Shown here: piece by piece, positions 46,813-59,689 of the stretch
Numbering within the stretch: the first letter of the stretch is position 1
Layout: every line of letters starts with the position of its first letter
Origin: Echinometra lucunter
Taxonomy: Eukaryota; Echinodermata; Echinoidea; Camarodonta; Echinometridae
Direction: 5' to 3'
NCBI GenBank assembly: GCA_029962745.1
Contig: CM057157.1
Location: 6,434,279 to 6,498,278, forward strand
Length of the DNA stretch: 64,000 nt
Made by a program: the position numbers and the translations under genes
Notes under the pieces: generated by a model
The model's database searches: none
Seen by the model: only the letters and a program-made list of their open reading frames with translations
Told to the model about the DNA's origin: nothing

Positions 46813-49800
46813 GTGAGATAGTATTTGATTCCTTTCTTTTCTTTTATCCGAAGGATCTGGGCGTCTCATGTGGCTTTATTCATTATGAAACATTTACGAA
46901 CATATATTTGAATTTTCATGTTAAATCTTTTTCTTATCTAAGAATTAATTCTTTGTTTCTGTTCTCATATCCCCCAAACAAAAAAAAAACAACAACAACG
47001 AAAGAGGACCTACAAAAACGGCAGACAGGTTTGTACTGAATGGAATCTAACTGAACATGCTGAATACAAGGGGGTGTGTCCCCAGCGAAAGTATAAATGA
47101 TGTGGAATGACAAATTACACATAAGATCTTACAAGATGTACTCCAAAACAGCGCACTTATCATCGTAAGATATGACTGTTGGCCTATTTCATATCACGAA
47201 CTGCCAATAGCAACGTTAACTTCGATAACCGTTTTATATATTCAAAATGAGATGTCCTTATTTCATACGAAATAATTAAAGCTTTCTATTTCACATTTAT
47301 AAACAGCTGAATATTTGATTTTCAAAGAGAATATCTTAAGGTATCTTTATCCATAGATGCAGGTTGAGCTATTGATTTGAAGAACAGAAAAGAATGAGCG
47401 GGTCATGTCCGGGTTATTACGAAAAAGGTGATATGTAATCTTTGATGTACTGACTATAATGAAATTTTTCTAACAATTTTGGGAACCAAAATTTCTGGTT
47501 CAAATTGGCTTGAAGACTTCCATGCATTTGGCATGAAATGTAGAACATTGTGGAACACCTGTAGTTCAAATGAGTCACCCCCATCAATAAATTTACAAAA
47601 TCGACTCACGGGAGAAACCCGGCGGGATTCTCGCTACGAAGCCCGTGTATCCAGCTGATTAGTGCATCTACCAGGACAGCATGCTAAAAATTACCTGATA
47701 AAAATACGTTAATCACTAAATGCGATATTTCACCGCTGGGTATATCAGCGTACACCTTACCTCCGAGTTTTCAAAACAAAATGGCGTTGATCGTGCCTCG
47801 ATTGCACACATCATGAATTAAAAGCATGTCCTGTATTATAATGGTACAGCCTATAAAAGCAGGTGCTTAGTTTTAATAGACATTGTGTTTTAACGTTTAT
47901 TTTTCTGCAAGGTTAGTATAGGAGTTATGAGATGATTAGTTCTTTTACACTGATGATTTTCGATGATCTGAGTTGCGAACAAATAGGTATATGGAACTAT
48001 ATCATGGTTTTGCATTAGATTTGATCCAGGTTTGAACCACATCAAGGTTTACTGTAGATTAGCTATTGTATTTCAAGTGCATTCTTTTTTCATTAAAACG
48101 AAGGAAAACGGAAAAAGAACTCACTCTTCTCTTCCAAATAAGACTGATTATGAGAGATAAATATATTTGTAAAATTGCGATCGATTGGATGATTTGGTAT
48201 TGATTTGATCAATGGCCTTATTATTCCGAATTGTGCATTATCATTGACATGTCGCTGAAACTGGTTCTGTTTCAAAGGATACCAAGCACAGTGATTTCCA
48301 CACTTTTTACGATTAGGTCTACATGTTTGTAATGATTATGTAATTAATTTTGATAATCAAAACGTTACAGTTTGGGCAACATTAACTGTAGAAAATTGAA
48401 TATGTCGAAAGCACTACGATTTCCAGTTGTTCAACAAAGCACTACGATTTCCAGTTGTTTTCATATTTCATTTATTTATTTGTTTGTTTGTTTGGGGAGA
48501 AGGAGCACTGTGGTGTATATAAGGCTCTTGACTCTTAAACGAGAGGTCCTGGGTTCGATCCTCGCTGGGCCCTTACATCCTGGAAAAGATGTTTAAAGGC
48601 ATTGGCTAACTTTGTGAGTAGCTGATTTAAAAAATTCTCAAACTAAGATGGAACATGTGTATGAGTACTTGTATTTGTACTCAAAAACCCTGAAACCAAC
48701 CATAATTTGGAATGAAAAAGTGTAAGTTAGACGCAAACGGCGATTTATTATCCTTCGTCTCACGAGACAATCACTAAGAGGACCACTTTGCTTGAATTTG
48801 AAAATGCCGTTATGTGCCTCCCTCCGCGTAATACGCCAATGCACACAGTACGGTACGGTGAGTCATAGGCGCATGCGCACTCCTTATGTCTATTCTGTGC
48901 AACCGACCCCCGTATATTTTTCAAACATTGGTTCACATTTTTGATATTTAAAAATACTTCCTGTGGATATTATACTTTGAAACTTTCAGACTGGTATTTT
49001 TACACTATAACCCTTATGTTTATCCCATTTTCAAATAACAAAACAAGATTTTTAAAATCATAACAATGTTAACCANNNNNNNNNNNNNNNNNNNNNNNNN
49101 NNNNNNNNNNNNNNNNNNNNNNNNNNNNNNNNNNNNNNNNNNNNNNNNNNNNNNNNNNNNNNNNNNNNNNNNNNNNNNNNNNNNNNNNNNNNNNNNNNNN
49201 NNNNNNNNNNNNNNNNNNNNNNNNNNNNNNNNNNNNNNNNNNNNNNNNNNNNNNNNNNNNNNNNNNNNNNNNNNNNNNNNNNNNNNNNNNNNNNNNNNNN
49301 NNNNNNNNNNNNNNNNNNNNNNNNNNNNNNNNNNNNNNNNNNNNNNNNNNNNNNNNNNNNNNNNNNNNNNNNNNNNNNNNNNNNNNNNNNNNNNNNNNNN
49401 NNNNNNNNNNNNNNNNNNNNNNNNNNNNNNNNNNNNNNNNNNNNNNNNNNNNNNNNNNNNNNNNNNNNNNNNNNNNNNNNNNNNNNNNNNNNNNNNNNNN
49501 NNNNNNNNNNNNNNNNNNNNNNNNNNNNNNNNNNNNNNNNNNNNNNNNNNNNNNNNNNNNNNNNNNNNNNNNNNNCCCCCCCCCCACTCGTGACATGAAA
49601 TTGCCACCACTGCTAGGCGCACAAAATTATTCAACAAGAACAATGGTTAGAGTAATCAAGGAAATATTACAAATTAAAGCTACATATGCATAACAACATA
49701 CGAAGATGATAAGATGATACGAATAATTTTGTTTTGCAGTAGTAAAAAAACAACAGTGTTTGCTGTGTATTTTCACAAACAATATATCGTAATTCAAATA

Positions 49801-52800
49801 CGGAAAGCAAAGGGAGTTTGGTATTTTCTTATAATGTTTTGACTTTTGTTTTCCGGAATGTTGATATCTAATTGATTCTTTAGTATGAAGGAAAAAATTC
49901 TTATGAACCATTAATCTCATCCGTTTTGGAATAAACATCGGACCAATCGATATTTCCGAGATTAACTCCAAGACGATTAAACATTTTTGTAGAAAATATA
50001 TATGATCTATTAAAGTAGCATAGGCATTTACAACATTGAGTTGGCTTGTAAATGACGGCAAGAAAGAGGCAAACAAAGTGTTTTAATTCTTAAAGTACTC
50101 TGCAAATTTCAGCAAGTGAATCACATATCAATAAAAATCTTTATGTTAAGATTAACTTTTCGTAATCTTCGTAATTATCATCATTACTTAGAGTAAATCA
50201 AAGTTAATATTGAGTCGTTGACATGGTCATTATAAAAATTTCATTTTTTTTTTTCATCTTTTTTACAGGAGGTGCAAAACAGGTTATAGTTCGTTATTCC
50301 GAAGGTTCGTTATTCCGGAGGTTCGTTTATTTCGAAGGTTCGTTAAATCCGAAGGTTCGCTATTCCAAAGGTTCGTTATTCCGAAAACGAAATAAGGTTC
50401 TTTATTCCGAAGGTTCGTTAGTCCGAAAATGAAAAAAGGTCGTTATTCCGAAGGTTTGTTAATCCGAAAACGGAATAAGTTTCGTTGTTCCGAAGGTTCG
50501 TTAGTCCGAAAATGAAATAAGGTTTGTTAATTCGTTAGTTATTTCGGACTAACGAACCTCATTCCATTTTCGGACTATTGGACCTTCGGAATAACGAACC
50601 CTATTTCATTTTTGAATTAACGAACCTTCGGAATAACGAGCCTTATTTTATTTTCGGAATAACGAACCTTCGGAGTAACGCCACAATATGTTTGGATTAA
50701 CGAACCTTTTTCATTTTCGGACTAACGAACATCTAGGTATATGCAATTTGGGTGTTTCGGAATAACCTTCGGAATAACGAACATCACCCGCAAAACACCA
50801 CCTTGAATTCGGAGAAAAGAGTCAGTTCTTAGCGAGTAAAATTGATGCTGATTTTCATTGCATGAATTTTCAAACTTATAGGTGCAGTGGGGTTTTCACT
50901 CTCTTTCGTTTCTGATACTTTTCTTGCCCGCTCAGACGAAACAAGAAAAAGAATATTGGACAATCAGGAAAAGAGACAACATTGTTGAAGATATCTTGAT
51001 ACTTGATACGCAGTGCTTTTTCGAACATTTTGAGGTATGACCCCGTGACAAGCACATACTTAAGACAGAGAGGATGTTATAGTGTATAGGAGTATTGGCG
51101 GAAACTAATATGATAAAGACTGTTAGTGAGATCGATAGGTATTAGGAGGAGAAAGAGCAGGGAAGAAAGGGAAATGTAGATGATGCGATAAGGAGAGTGG
51201 CGACAGAAAGGAAGGAGACCTTTACTCCATTCGCCGTCAGACCCAGTATAAAGATAGTATGAAAGGGTTTAATTTGTTTTTAATGTTGCCTGCAGCAAAT
51301 AAAAAAAGTCCTTGCCCCTATCTCGGGTTCTCTCCCACCATTTGAAATAGCAGTACTGTATGAAAAAATAAGAAACATTTCTTTATCATTCTTAATTCTT
51401 TCGGCTTTTCTGTAGCTTGCCACATGTCCAACCTTTAACATTTAAAACTTTCTGTGGAACATGTGGAATTGATGTGATCATACCCGGCCTGGCGTTGACA
51501 TACACATGATACGAGTAAATGTATTAGCTTTCTATTTGTACAATGTTTAAATTAAACGTACTGTAGCCTGTGTGAAAAGGAAAACAAATAAGCGTCGTTC
51601 AAAATCATATTACGTTATATTCAGCTAAATGCAGCGAGTTCGATGTTGCCATAATGATCACCACATTGCCGTAGCAACAGAATACACTGTCATGTTGTTA
51701 ACCCTGTATATCCATCTACGCACAACCCTCTCATGACATTACACGCTTTGAACAGTACAAAATGATTTCGGAAAGGAAAAATAATTAAAAATCATGCATG
51801 TTTTTACGCTTATTGAAAGCTGTGACTGTCTTTTTTTCAAGGGAAATCAGGTTTATCAAACAACTGCCGCCGCATACCTAGGATTACGCATACATGAAGT
51901 ATTCGTTCCGCTGCTATTAATTTTCAGACACAACGACACGTCATAGTTTTACTGACACTTCATTTTAACAATCATATTATTTATAAGATAAAAAGAATAT
52001 TTAAGATAATTAAATGCCACTTAAGGCCACCGCATCTGTCTTCATCTTAATATGATAGCTGTAACATTCTCTTTTCTCTGTTGTTAAATTGTATACTCTT
52101 AAAAATTCCGAGTCAAAGTGACCCGGAATAAGGTCAAATGTGACCCAGACACAAGTCTTCATGACCTTATTCTGGGTCACTTTTTGACCCGGAACGGAGT
52201 GAAAAGAATCTTAGATCAAGCAGGCGTTGGTTACAATATTTAATTTGTTACATAATCTTGGTCCACCTCGGTTATCTTCTTTGATTGAATTTGATACTAA
52301 ATTAGGTTATACGCTTCGCTATACTGATTCGCAAATTGCTATTCCTATTCTTCTGCAGCATAGCCCATTATACAATGCATCAGATCTTTTTAAAACTTTG
52401 TCAATCGATCTTAGACTTATAAATGATGTTAAATCATTCAATATGTTTCAAATTCATTCAATATAGAGAAAGTAAAACAGAAAATATTGATTCACTTCTT
52501 TCGTATGCTGGATACTGAATATAGTTTTTCCTTTCTTCTCATGTTTGTGTATCATTCTGTCACTGTATTCATTCGTGTTTTGTTTTTTTCCTTTTTCCTT
52601 TTACTCCTGTAAATATATCCATCTATAAATTATCTTTTGTTTTGGGTAGCATTTTGTCACTATTGATTCGATTTTTTCTACTCCTGTAAATATCTTCATC
52701 TATAACATATTTTTTGTTTTTTAATTGTATTTTCCTTGTTTATATGTATTGTTCAATGTTTTTATCACGGCCTCGCTGAAAAACAGCTTTTAGCTGAATG

Positions 52801-55800
52801 CGGGCACAATAATCATGAATAAATGAAATTAACAAACAAAACCAACTACTGTTAGAGCTGATGCAAATTCGCTCCAAACATGTCAAACGTCATTTTAAAA
52901 ATCATAGAAATCTTGTTGCAAAAATGGCCATAAAAACGTAAGCAAAGGCTGGAAATAATCATGATTATATTCCATGCATTGTCCTTTCCAGCATCTCGCA
53001 AAAAATGCTATTCCATACAATTATGTAAAACAAGGATGCAACTAGCTAGATGACTACCCACGATAGAATCATTTGTTATGCAGAATTGCTCATCTGATAA
53101 GCATCTATAGTGTCCTCTGTCACGTATAAAGACTATTTTTAAAAACACATAAATAAACAATCTGTTTTCATCTTTAGAACAACAATAGCGGAGTAGCGCT
53201 GCAGAAAAGTAATTTTAGAACATACGTATTTAGACCAGTATACTTTCACTCTAGAGAAATAACTAAAGAGCATATAAAAAAACAAACTTTTTTCATGATC
53301 TTTCCTGAGTGCCTTATACGTAGGAAACAAGCTATATGGTTACATTTTCTTCCTCTGTGAATAGGACTAGACTTCTAACATTTCAAACATGATTCCCCAA
53401 CCCTGAGTGTTTAAAGGCCATAATTTCCCTTGAGATGTCACAGACTGTCCATGGATAGTTGGTGTTTCAATTTCATTACGCCGTACATTAAATCTAAGAT
53501 TTGATTTCTGTATATTTATCTTCCTACTACAGTCCAATAGAAGCTGTTCGCTTTTGACATTTAGATCGTAATTCATTTGCAGATTATACAAATACTCACA
53601 TGAGATTTCATGTATGTTTTCAAAATATTTTTTTAATAGATCATTTATGTAACTTTTAAGTAGATGTGTTGTGGATATAATATTTTGATTTTCTTTTAAG
53701 CAGTATGGACACAAATTAATTACCTTACGAGCACCCAAAATTGTTTAGAGAATTATCAAATTTCTTCGTTGATTCGGTCCCAATGCGATTACACCACCCA
53801 TATCATATAGTTCTTGCAGAAATGTCTTACAGACTGACATGCATAAAGAGATCTTTTTTCTACAAAAAGAGGGGTAAAATCTATGGGTAAAATAGAGTAT
53901 GATTTCTTTTTCCGCCTGGGATGGTAATACTTATGGCGCTCTACGTTATCATGCCCAAATATAATGAATCATGCTCATAGCATTTACTTTGATTATTACG
54001 TTATGCGTGCAAGGGCAGATGCATTCACCCGAGTTTTCAATTAGGATAATCAACATTTTATAGCTCATTGCTACAAGTATTCTCCTTTGGGAAAGGAGAT
54101 GCATGCTTCGTAGGCATGACACGGCATGGTATCTACCCATAAACCTAATGAAATACAATCAGTTACCATGGCAACATTAAACGATATATGGTCACCGGGA
54201 TAATAGTCGTGTTGTTACATTCACGGATGGAAAAGCGAGCGAGATGGGGTGGAGAAGAAAATAGAAAGATGTAGACAAGGGGAAAAGAGATTGGGAGAAA
54301 AATGCAGGAGAAGAGAGAGAGGAGAGAGAAACAGTGTCCTATGCAACCAGCGAAACGGATAAAGGATAAAAGGGGGGAAATAGAGCACATTGGGAAGTCG
54401 ATAACAACGTTATTGAGATCTACATATAGAAAGGGAAAGAAGAATGCGAATTAAAAAGCTGAATTAAAAGTGAGAGAGACAGGGAGAAGTAAACCAGGCG
54501 ACTATACAGAACAAGATATAGGGAAACAGAGACAACGACAAAAAATATTAAGATATTTCAAAAGTGAATGAGAAGATACGTAGAGAGAGGAAGAGGTGTG
54601 TACACTGGTAGAGAGATAGTCATAGATATGTCATGTAAATAGCCATGATAACTGCATGAGAGAATCCATGTAGGATGTAAGGAGGTATTACAGTGGAAAT
54701 AGCAACAATAAACCTCGAAATAACCTAATAATAATGCATCGTCTCCTGACCGTGCTTGATAGTCTTTATAGTATTTTATTGTGTATGCATAAAACGAAAT
54801 TATCATACAACTTCCTCTCTCTTCCTCTCTCTCTCTGTCTGCCTCTGTCTCCCTTTGTCCCCCATATCCCCCCTTCTCCCCATTTCTTTCTCTCTCTCTC
54901 TCTCTCTCTCTCTTTCTCCATTCATTTCCCTCTTTTCATGTTGTCTTAGTTTTCTCTCAGAACAGAAATATTATCCTACATATTCACATATTGAAATCAT
55001 AACACTTTAGTTTCTCTGCGACGTTTACATCCTTCAAAATGAAACTTTTTGTGCCCCCTCTCCCTCCAACACAGATACATAGAGAGAAAAATACCTTCCC
55101 TTCCCGTTTCTTAATCAGATTATCTCTTAAGCTTTCTTGTGCTTTGCCTGATTCTTTTCCTGCACTCCATGGTTTGTTTGTTTTTTTCAAGAAAAAATAT
55201 CATTCCCTCTTGTTTTCATGCATACTTTTTAACGACAAAATCTTTCTTTTAATGTTCCTCTTATTCTCTTATTCTCTTTCCTGGGGAAATCTGCTATTTT
55301 TATATGTCTTTTGCGTTACACTTTTTTTTTTCTTTACGCTTCTGGATATTTTGTGAGGCTCTTCCTCACCAGCAACATTGATCTTATGTTGATACATAAT
55401 TACCCAGAATGCTTTAATACTGAGCATGCTTGAGGGGGGGGGGGGGATATGAAGTGATTTCTTAGTATTTGATCCGACTATCAACATCAAACACTGAACA
55501 TGGTGTAGAAGTTGAGTGGTTTACTAGGACTTCCTTTTTTCTTCCTCGTCTGGAACAAATAATGCGAGGGCAGCTTTTATTTCAGCCACAGGAATGAGAT
55601 ATGCTTTAAACGAAGCGGGGACTGTGCCTTCGTGATCTGATAAGCGGGGGATGAGGAGTGGGTGCAACAAATAGGGCTATAGAGTAGGATGGTAGAATGA
55701 ACGTACGAAAAAATTGCATTCTCGTGCGACGCGTGCACCTTTCCGTAGTAAGTATGCTAAACATCGGTTTTATACTTATATGCATCACAAGGATGGTTGT

Positions 55801-58800
55801 GGCCCTTCATTAATTCTTTTCCTAATCTTTTTCCTTCGCTTACAATAGTATTTGATAATGAATATTTCTGGTTTTTCCTTTTTGAAGTCATTTTCATGTA
55901 ATGATTTATTTCGGTTTTTTAAAATGTATTCCGAATTAACGGTGAAAAAGTGATGTGAAATAGTAGATAAATGCATCTTTCTTTCGCTCTCTCTTCAAGT
56001 CTATATTTCTCTTATCTTAACTCACCACCGTTGTAATCCTTTTCTCCATTAATCATGGTTAATCCCCCTCCTCTCCTCCTCTCTCTCTCTCTATCCTTCT
56101 CCTATATTTTTTTCTCTTCCATTCTCTCACCTTGCTTCTTTCTCATCTTCCGTCTTTGCCTTACTGCATTCTACCTCTTCTTCTGGGATGCTCTGACTTT
56201 GCATCACTTGGTCCATGTTATTTCTAATCTCTATAAGTCCTTGAGGTATTAACAGGATCAGTTTATGCGTCGTCATACTTCGAGCGGTGAATGTAAGGTG
56301 ATTTATTGAATTATTCAATAACCACAAAATGGACTCTCTGTAATTCAATCAACAATCATGTCTATTTAATTATCTTCTTTATTCCTACACGCGCCATCAT
56401 GTTTGCATAAGGCTGTATGTTTGAATGTCCGTCCAATCCTATCTCTCTTTTCGGCTCCAAACCGATTGCAGACCTAGCTACCGATAGTTGGCCGTTTGGG
56501 TCTAATGTAATTGGTCTGTTGTCGGCTGTCTGGTTTAGTGGTTACTGTGATCTGGGTATAGGTTCAGGACATGCAGAAAGTGGGTCACCGTTTAAACAGT
56601 ATTTGCGCTGAGCATGGCGCAATAGTTAATGATTTTGATTTTATGAATATAGATTATCATGTACACTTTTGGAGCCTCATACAGAACATGCAGGAGCGTA
56701 ATTAACAATACCTCCATAATCTCATGTCGGAGAATTCTACATGTTAAAGGATATTGGTACAATATTTCCTATATGCGAAAGGAAATGAGAGAATAAAAGT
56801 AGCGTATTTTAAATCAAAGTTCCCTAGAGCTGTCCTCTACTGCTTGAAATTTTTGCAAAGGTTGAAAAAAGGTCTCCGCTGGTAAAATTTAACGCCATTG
56901 CCTTAACCACTTGACGACGGAGACGGGCCAGTGGTTTCGGCGACTCCTCCAAATTCTCTTAGATAGCAAAGGTTGCAGAAGCAAATTATGTCATTTCGGG
57001 ATTCTTTCCGGGTTAGACGTGGAAAAAAAGGTGTGCGAATCACCGTTTCCTGGAACATTATTACGAATCTTTGCGTATACTGCAGACAACCTGACAGTGT
57101 CCAGGAATCAATAGGAAAGGCACGACATGCATGGTGGCAGGACAGCGGGGACACATCTAGGATCACACTATATGAGAGGCAAAACCATGGACTTGGATAA
57201 TCGGATGGCTTTCCGAGAACCATTTAGATATGCCGTCAATATGAGGAAAATAATGCAAGGTTATAAATTCGGCGCCGACTTTGGATTTCCTCATTATGCC
57301 TGCATGGGGAGTGTTGAATTTCACCGGTTCATCCTCAGAAGATATGTTCGTCTGCGGGGTTGGGATGGGGACCCTGCCTCCCTTTTTGACTTCTTGTATT
57401 TTGATAGCATAATTTATTTATTTATTTATTCATTTATTCATTATTTATTTATTCATTCATTCATTCATTCATTCATTCATTTGAAAAACACGGTAGCCCA
57501 TTCAACATTAGTTGGTCTCCCATGGGGCCCTTTGAGTAAGGAAAAAAACCAAACATAATTGAACAATAAAATGATGCTGAATTCAAGTTGGACGTTGGAC
57601 ACCTTCACCGCGGAACCTACCGACTCTTCCGTGTCTTGACCGCAAATGTGCACGTCGGCTTCGCGCACTCGCTTATAATAATGATAATACATAGAATTTC
57701 TATTTGATTAGATGCTCAGGCGCAAATAGATCCGCATTGGCTCCGCGCTTTCCTAAAACATTCCGAGTGGCTTCCGCTTGCTTCGCGAAGCTGCGCGCAA
57801 CGCGGAGGATTTCACGGTTTGCGGAAGAGGAGGAAGTGCTAAATAAAGGCGGGGTGTCATGACGATGTCTGCATGTCAATGCACACAAGTTGCCGAAGGT
57901 GTTAGGAAGTCCATTGCCGCGTCTAAATTTGATCGAGACCAAAATTTAGAGGCGGAAATTTTGCCCCCTCCCGAAAGTGGAGAAACGCCGGGAAGTGTTT
58001 AAGAATGATAAAACAGTGAACTGAATCTTTCGAGAATATGCGGAGAGGTTGCTGAATGAATGCAGATTTACTAAAAGGCTGTAAAAAGGCTGTAAAGGCT
58101 AAAGCCGGGGTAATAATATCCAAAGTCCTTTGAAGTGCATAGAGACGTAGATAATAACGTGATATGCGCTATACAAGAACGGAATATTATTATTATTATT
58201 AGTATTATTACTAAATTTGCATTCCGCTTCTGTCGGCACCTTAGTGGACGCCAGGTTTAACCGACATATTGATAAATCTTCAAACTTCACTTATCAATTC
58301 CTAAGTAGGAGGCAGATGAGTTTTGAACTATGACAAGCCGCACGCCTCAGCTGGATCCAAGCGGCATGCCTCAAAGATCAGCTGGATCCAAGTGAATGCT
58401 TTGGGATACATGACATATGATAGAATAGTTAACATAATTATGAAAGGCAATATCATACAATTTTATGCAACAGCTTCGGTAACTTTCATGGAAACAATTA
58501 CATGCGAAAGGATATGGTTCCATTCTGGGCAGAGATATTTTTCAACCTGTGCAATAAAAAAGAAAAAAAGAGAGGACAGCGCAGCAGCTCTGGGACACTT
58601 GACTTAAGCTACGCTGCTATTCTCTCATTTCCCTTCGCATGTAATATATACATGTATATGTTTATGTATATGTATGTGTATGTATATGTGTATGTATATG
58701 TATATCCATATAGCTTCTTGGCCATGAAAATAACTGACTGTAGTTTACATGAAAGTCACTGAAAGAGTTATTGAATATTATTATATAAATATTAGCTGGC

Positions 58801-59225
58801 GCTTATATTACCGCGGATTCTGTAGCCGGCACCAAACTCATGTCCCCAAGCAAAGAATTTAACATTTCCTCCACCCACGTGATAATGGATACCAATGAGG
58901 TGAACATCATAGTAACTATGGCAAAGCTAGCATTGTGCGAACTTGTATTAATGGTGGCTGCATGGCTGGAATACTCCTCAGGGAGTGGGGGTTGCAAATA
59001 CATGCGCGCGGGCAATAAGTGTAAAGAGCATTAATTCAAGAGTATAATAATCATCACCATGGTTTGATTTCTTTTAATTCCATAAAGGGATACGAGTGGC
59101 CGTGAAGGGGGAGATTCGCACCCAATGGAGGGAAGACATGCCTCGGCTGCCAGCGGGAAGAGAAGTTCAACTTATAGGGGGAGGCGAACAACTCATCGTA
59201 GAGAGGAAGACTGTTTGGGGAAACG
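46686..59225 (+). CDS. Alpha-arrestin (arrestin domain-containing protein), 5' part of gene, partial
   Basis: Two coding exons (46686-46812 and 59088-59225) join in frame across a 12.3-kb intron, giving 88 codons plus one base. They encode the start of the arrestin N domain. Alpha-arrestins (ARRDC family) are adaptors that recruit NEDD4-type ubiquitin ligases to membrane receptors and help endocytic sorting. Seen: KGFDVFLDD, then VYHSGETLRGHVMLTLTKD, then GIRVAVKGEIRTQW, the usual layout of the first arrestin strands (compare ARRDC2/3/4). The PPxY motifs that bind the ligase would be in later exons, which I could not find before the terminal gap. Start: ATG 46686 or ATG 46695; MGAVKGF from the second is the more typical length. 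Subtype within the family cannot be decided. Confidence 0.82.
48407..48460 (+). repeat. Short tandem duplication
   Basis: AAAGCACTACGATTTCCAG plus TTGTT appears twice in a row, separated by a few bases. Probably a local duplication in the alpha-arrestin intron. Confidence 0.8.
48500..48600 (+). repeat. tRNA-derived SINE head (Lys-like)
   Basis: A tRNA-like segment has the B box GGTTCGATCC. The anticodon arm CTCTTGACTCTTAAACGAG has a CTT in the loop. The acceptor and D stems are poor, so a SINE or pseudo-tRNA is more likely than an active gene. Confidence 0.45.
49076..49575. other. Assembly gap (500 N)
   Basis: The gap lies inside alpha-arrestin intron 1. It ends at a run of ten C, which may have stopped sequencing. 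Its real length is unknown. Confidence 1.
50285..50785. mobile_element. Foldback built of GGTTCGTTATTCCGAA units
   Basis: From 50285 to about 50530 the motif GGTTCGTTATTCCGAA and variants are repeated forwards. From about 50545 to 50785 the complement TTCGGAATAACGAACC is repeated. The whole thing is a long imperfect hairpin. Its short plus-strand frame is not a gene. Confidence 0.85.
52095..52207. mobile_element. Foldback (MITE-like), about 113 bp
   Basis: AGTCAAAGTGACCCGGAATA and AAGGTCA are mirrored by TGACCTTATTCTGGGTCACT and TTGACCCGGAA. Confidence 0.75.
52215..52840 (+). repeat. Probable LINE 3' fragment
   Basis: The open frame 52227-52466 could be a degraded end of a retrotransposon protein; I do not recognise it firmly. 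The 3' end has CACGGCCTCGCTGAAAAACA and an AATAAATGAAATTA tail, as in LINE ends of marine invertebrates. Confidence 0.4.
53367..53738 (-). other. Unidentified open frame, 123 codons
   Basis: The longest frame without low complexity in the big intron. It has a CPYC motif near the start and a fairly mixed composition. It opens at TTG, not ATG, and a TAA lies two codons upstream. No splice context or family match is evident. Chance or an old repeat is most likely. Confidence 0.15.
54820..54915 (+). repeat. (CT)n-rich microsatellite
   Basis: Imperfect CT array with CCC interruptions in the alpha-arrestin intron. Confidence 0.9.
56860..56930 (-). repeat. tRNA-Ser/Leu-like fragment
   Basis: Minus strand reads GTCTCCGTCGTCAAGTGGTT then AAGGCAATGG, the usual 5' half of a class II tRNA (compare GGCCGAGTGGTTAAGGC). 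The 3' half with GGTTCGAATCC is missing, so it is a fragment or SINE head. Confidence 0.4.
57408..57481 (+). repeat. (TTTA)n/(TTCA)n microsatellite
   Basis: Tetranucleotide array with TTTA units then ATTC units. Frames across it are artefacts. Confidence 0.95.
58080..58206 (+). repeat. LINE-like 3' tail with TTA microsatellite
   Basis: AAAGTCCTTTGAAGTGCATA...ATGCGCTATACAAGAACGGA is followed by ATT repeats, the common end of a non-LTR element; related text occurs at 61340-61400 on the other strand. Confidence 0.5.
58645..58710 (+). repeat. (TATG)n microsatellite
   Basis: Alternating TATG/TATA units about 380 bases before alpha-arrestin exon 2. Confidence 0.9.
59088..59225 (+). CDS. Alpha-arrestin coding exon 2
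   Basis: The acceptor CATAAAG precedes 59088 and the donor GTAAGA follows 59225. The exon encodes GIRVAVKGEIRTQWRED, a proline/glycine loop and a strand ending VERKTVWGNG. This aligns with the GIRV...G.A...W segment shared by alpha-arrestins. Phase 1 at both ends, so the exon is symmetric. Confidence 0.82.
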
Positions 59226-59536
59226 GTAAGACTATTAACTTAGATAATGTAAAAGACTGGGGAAAGAAAGGGCGAGACTTATCGTGTACCTTTTTTTTCA
59301 AAAATTTCCTTTAGATTTTTCCCCTTTTTCGGGTTATTGTGTAGGCAGATCCCTTTACATCCATTGATTTGACCACCATTTTTTCGTGTTGGAAATATTA
59401 GGCGTGACCCCCCTTCCCCTCAAAACTTTTTAGCTACGCCCCTCCAAATGCGTCGAAATGATTATAAGTGAAAGGCTTTGGACAATGTGAAATTTCAAAA
59501 TCATGCATGATTAGACGGAAACAGGAAAGGAAGAGT

Positions 59537-59571
<35 letters not shown>

Positions 59572-59689
59572 CCAGAGAGACCAAGACAAAGCCAGGCAGA
59601 CAGAATAGATAATAAAATTATGGAGGAGTCGTGTTGGAAATAAGAATAAATCCCGGGGATGGGGGGGGGGGGGGATATCCCCCTCTTTT

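Noticed and set aside
49020..49643. Frames of 175-207 codons
   Set aside because: They consist almost wholly of N from the assembly gap.
53367..53738. 123-codon minus-strand frame as a real gene
   Set aside because: It begins at TTG and has a stop just upstream, with no recognised family or splice context. Kept only as a low-confidence open frame.
56903..57558. Overlapping frames of 67-143 codons on both strands
   Set aside because: None resembles a known family, several frames are open together, and one runs into a microsatellite; chance is the simplest explanation.
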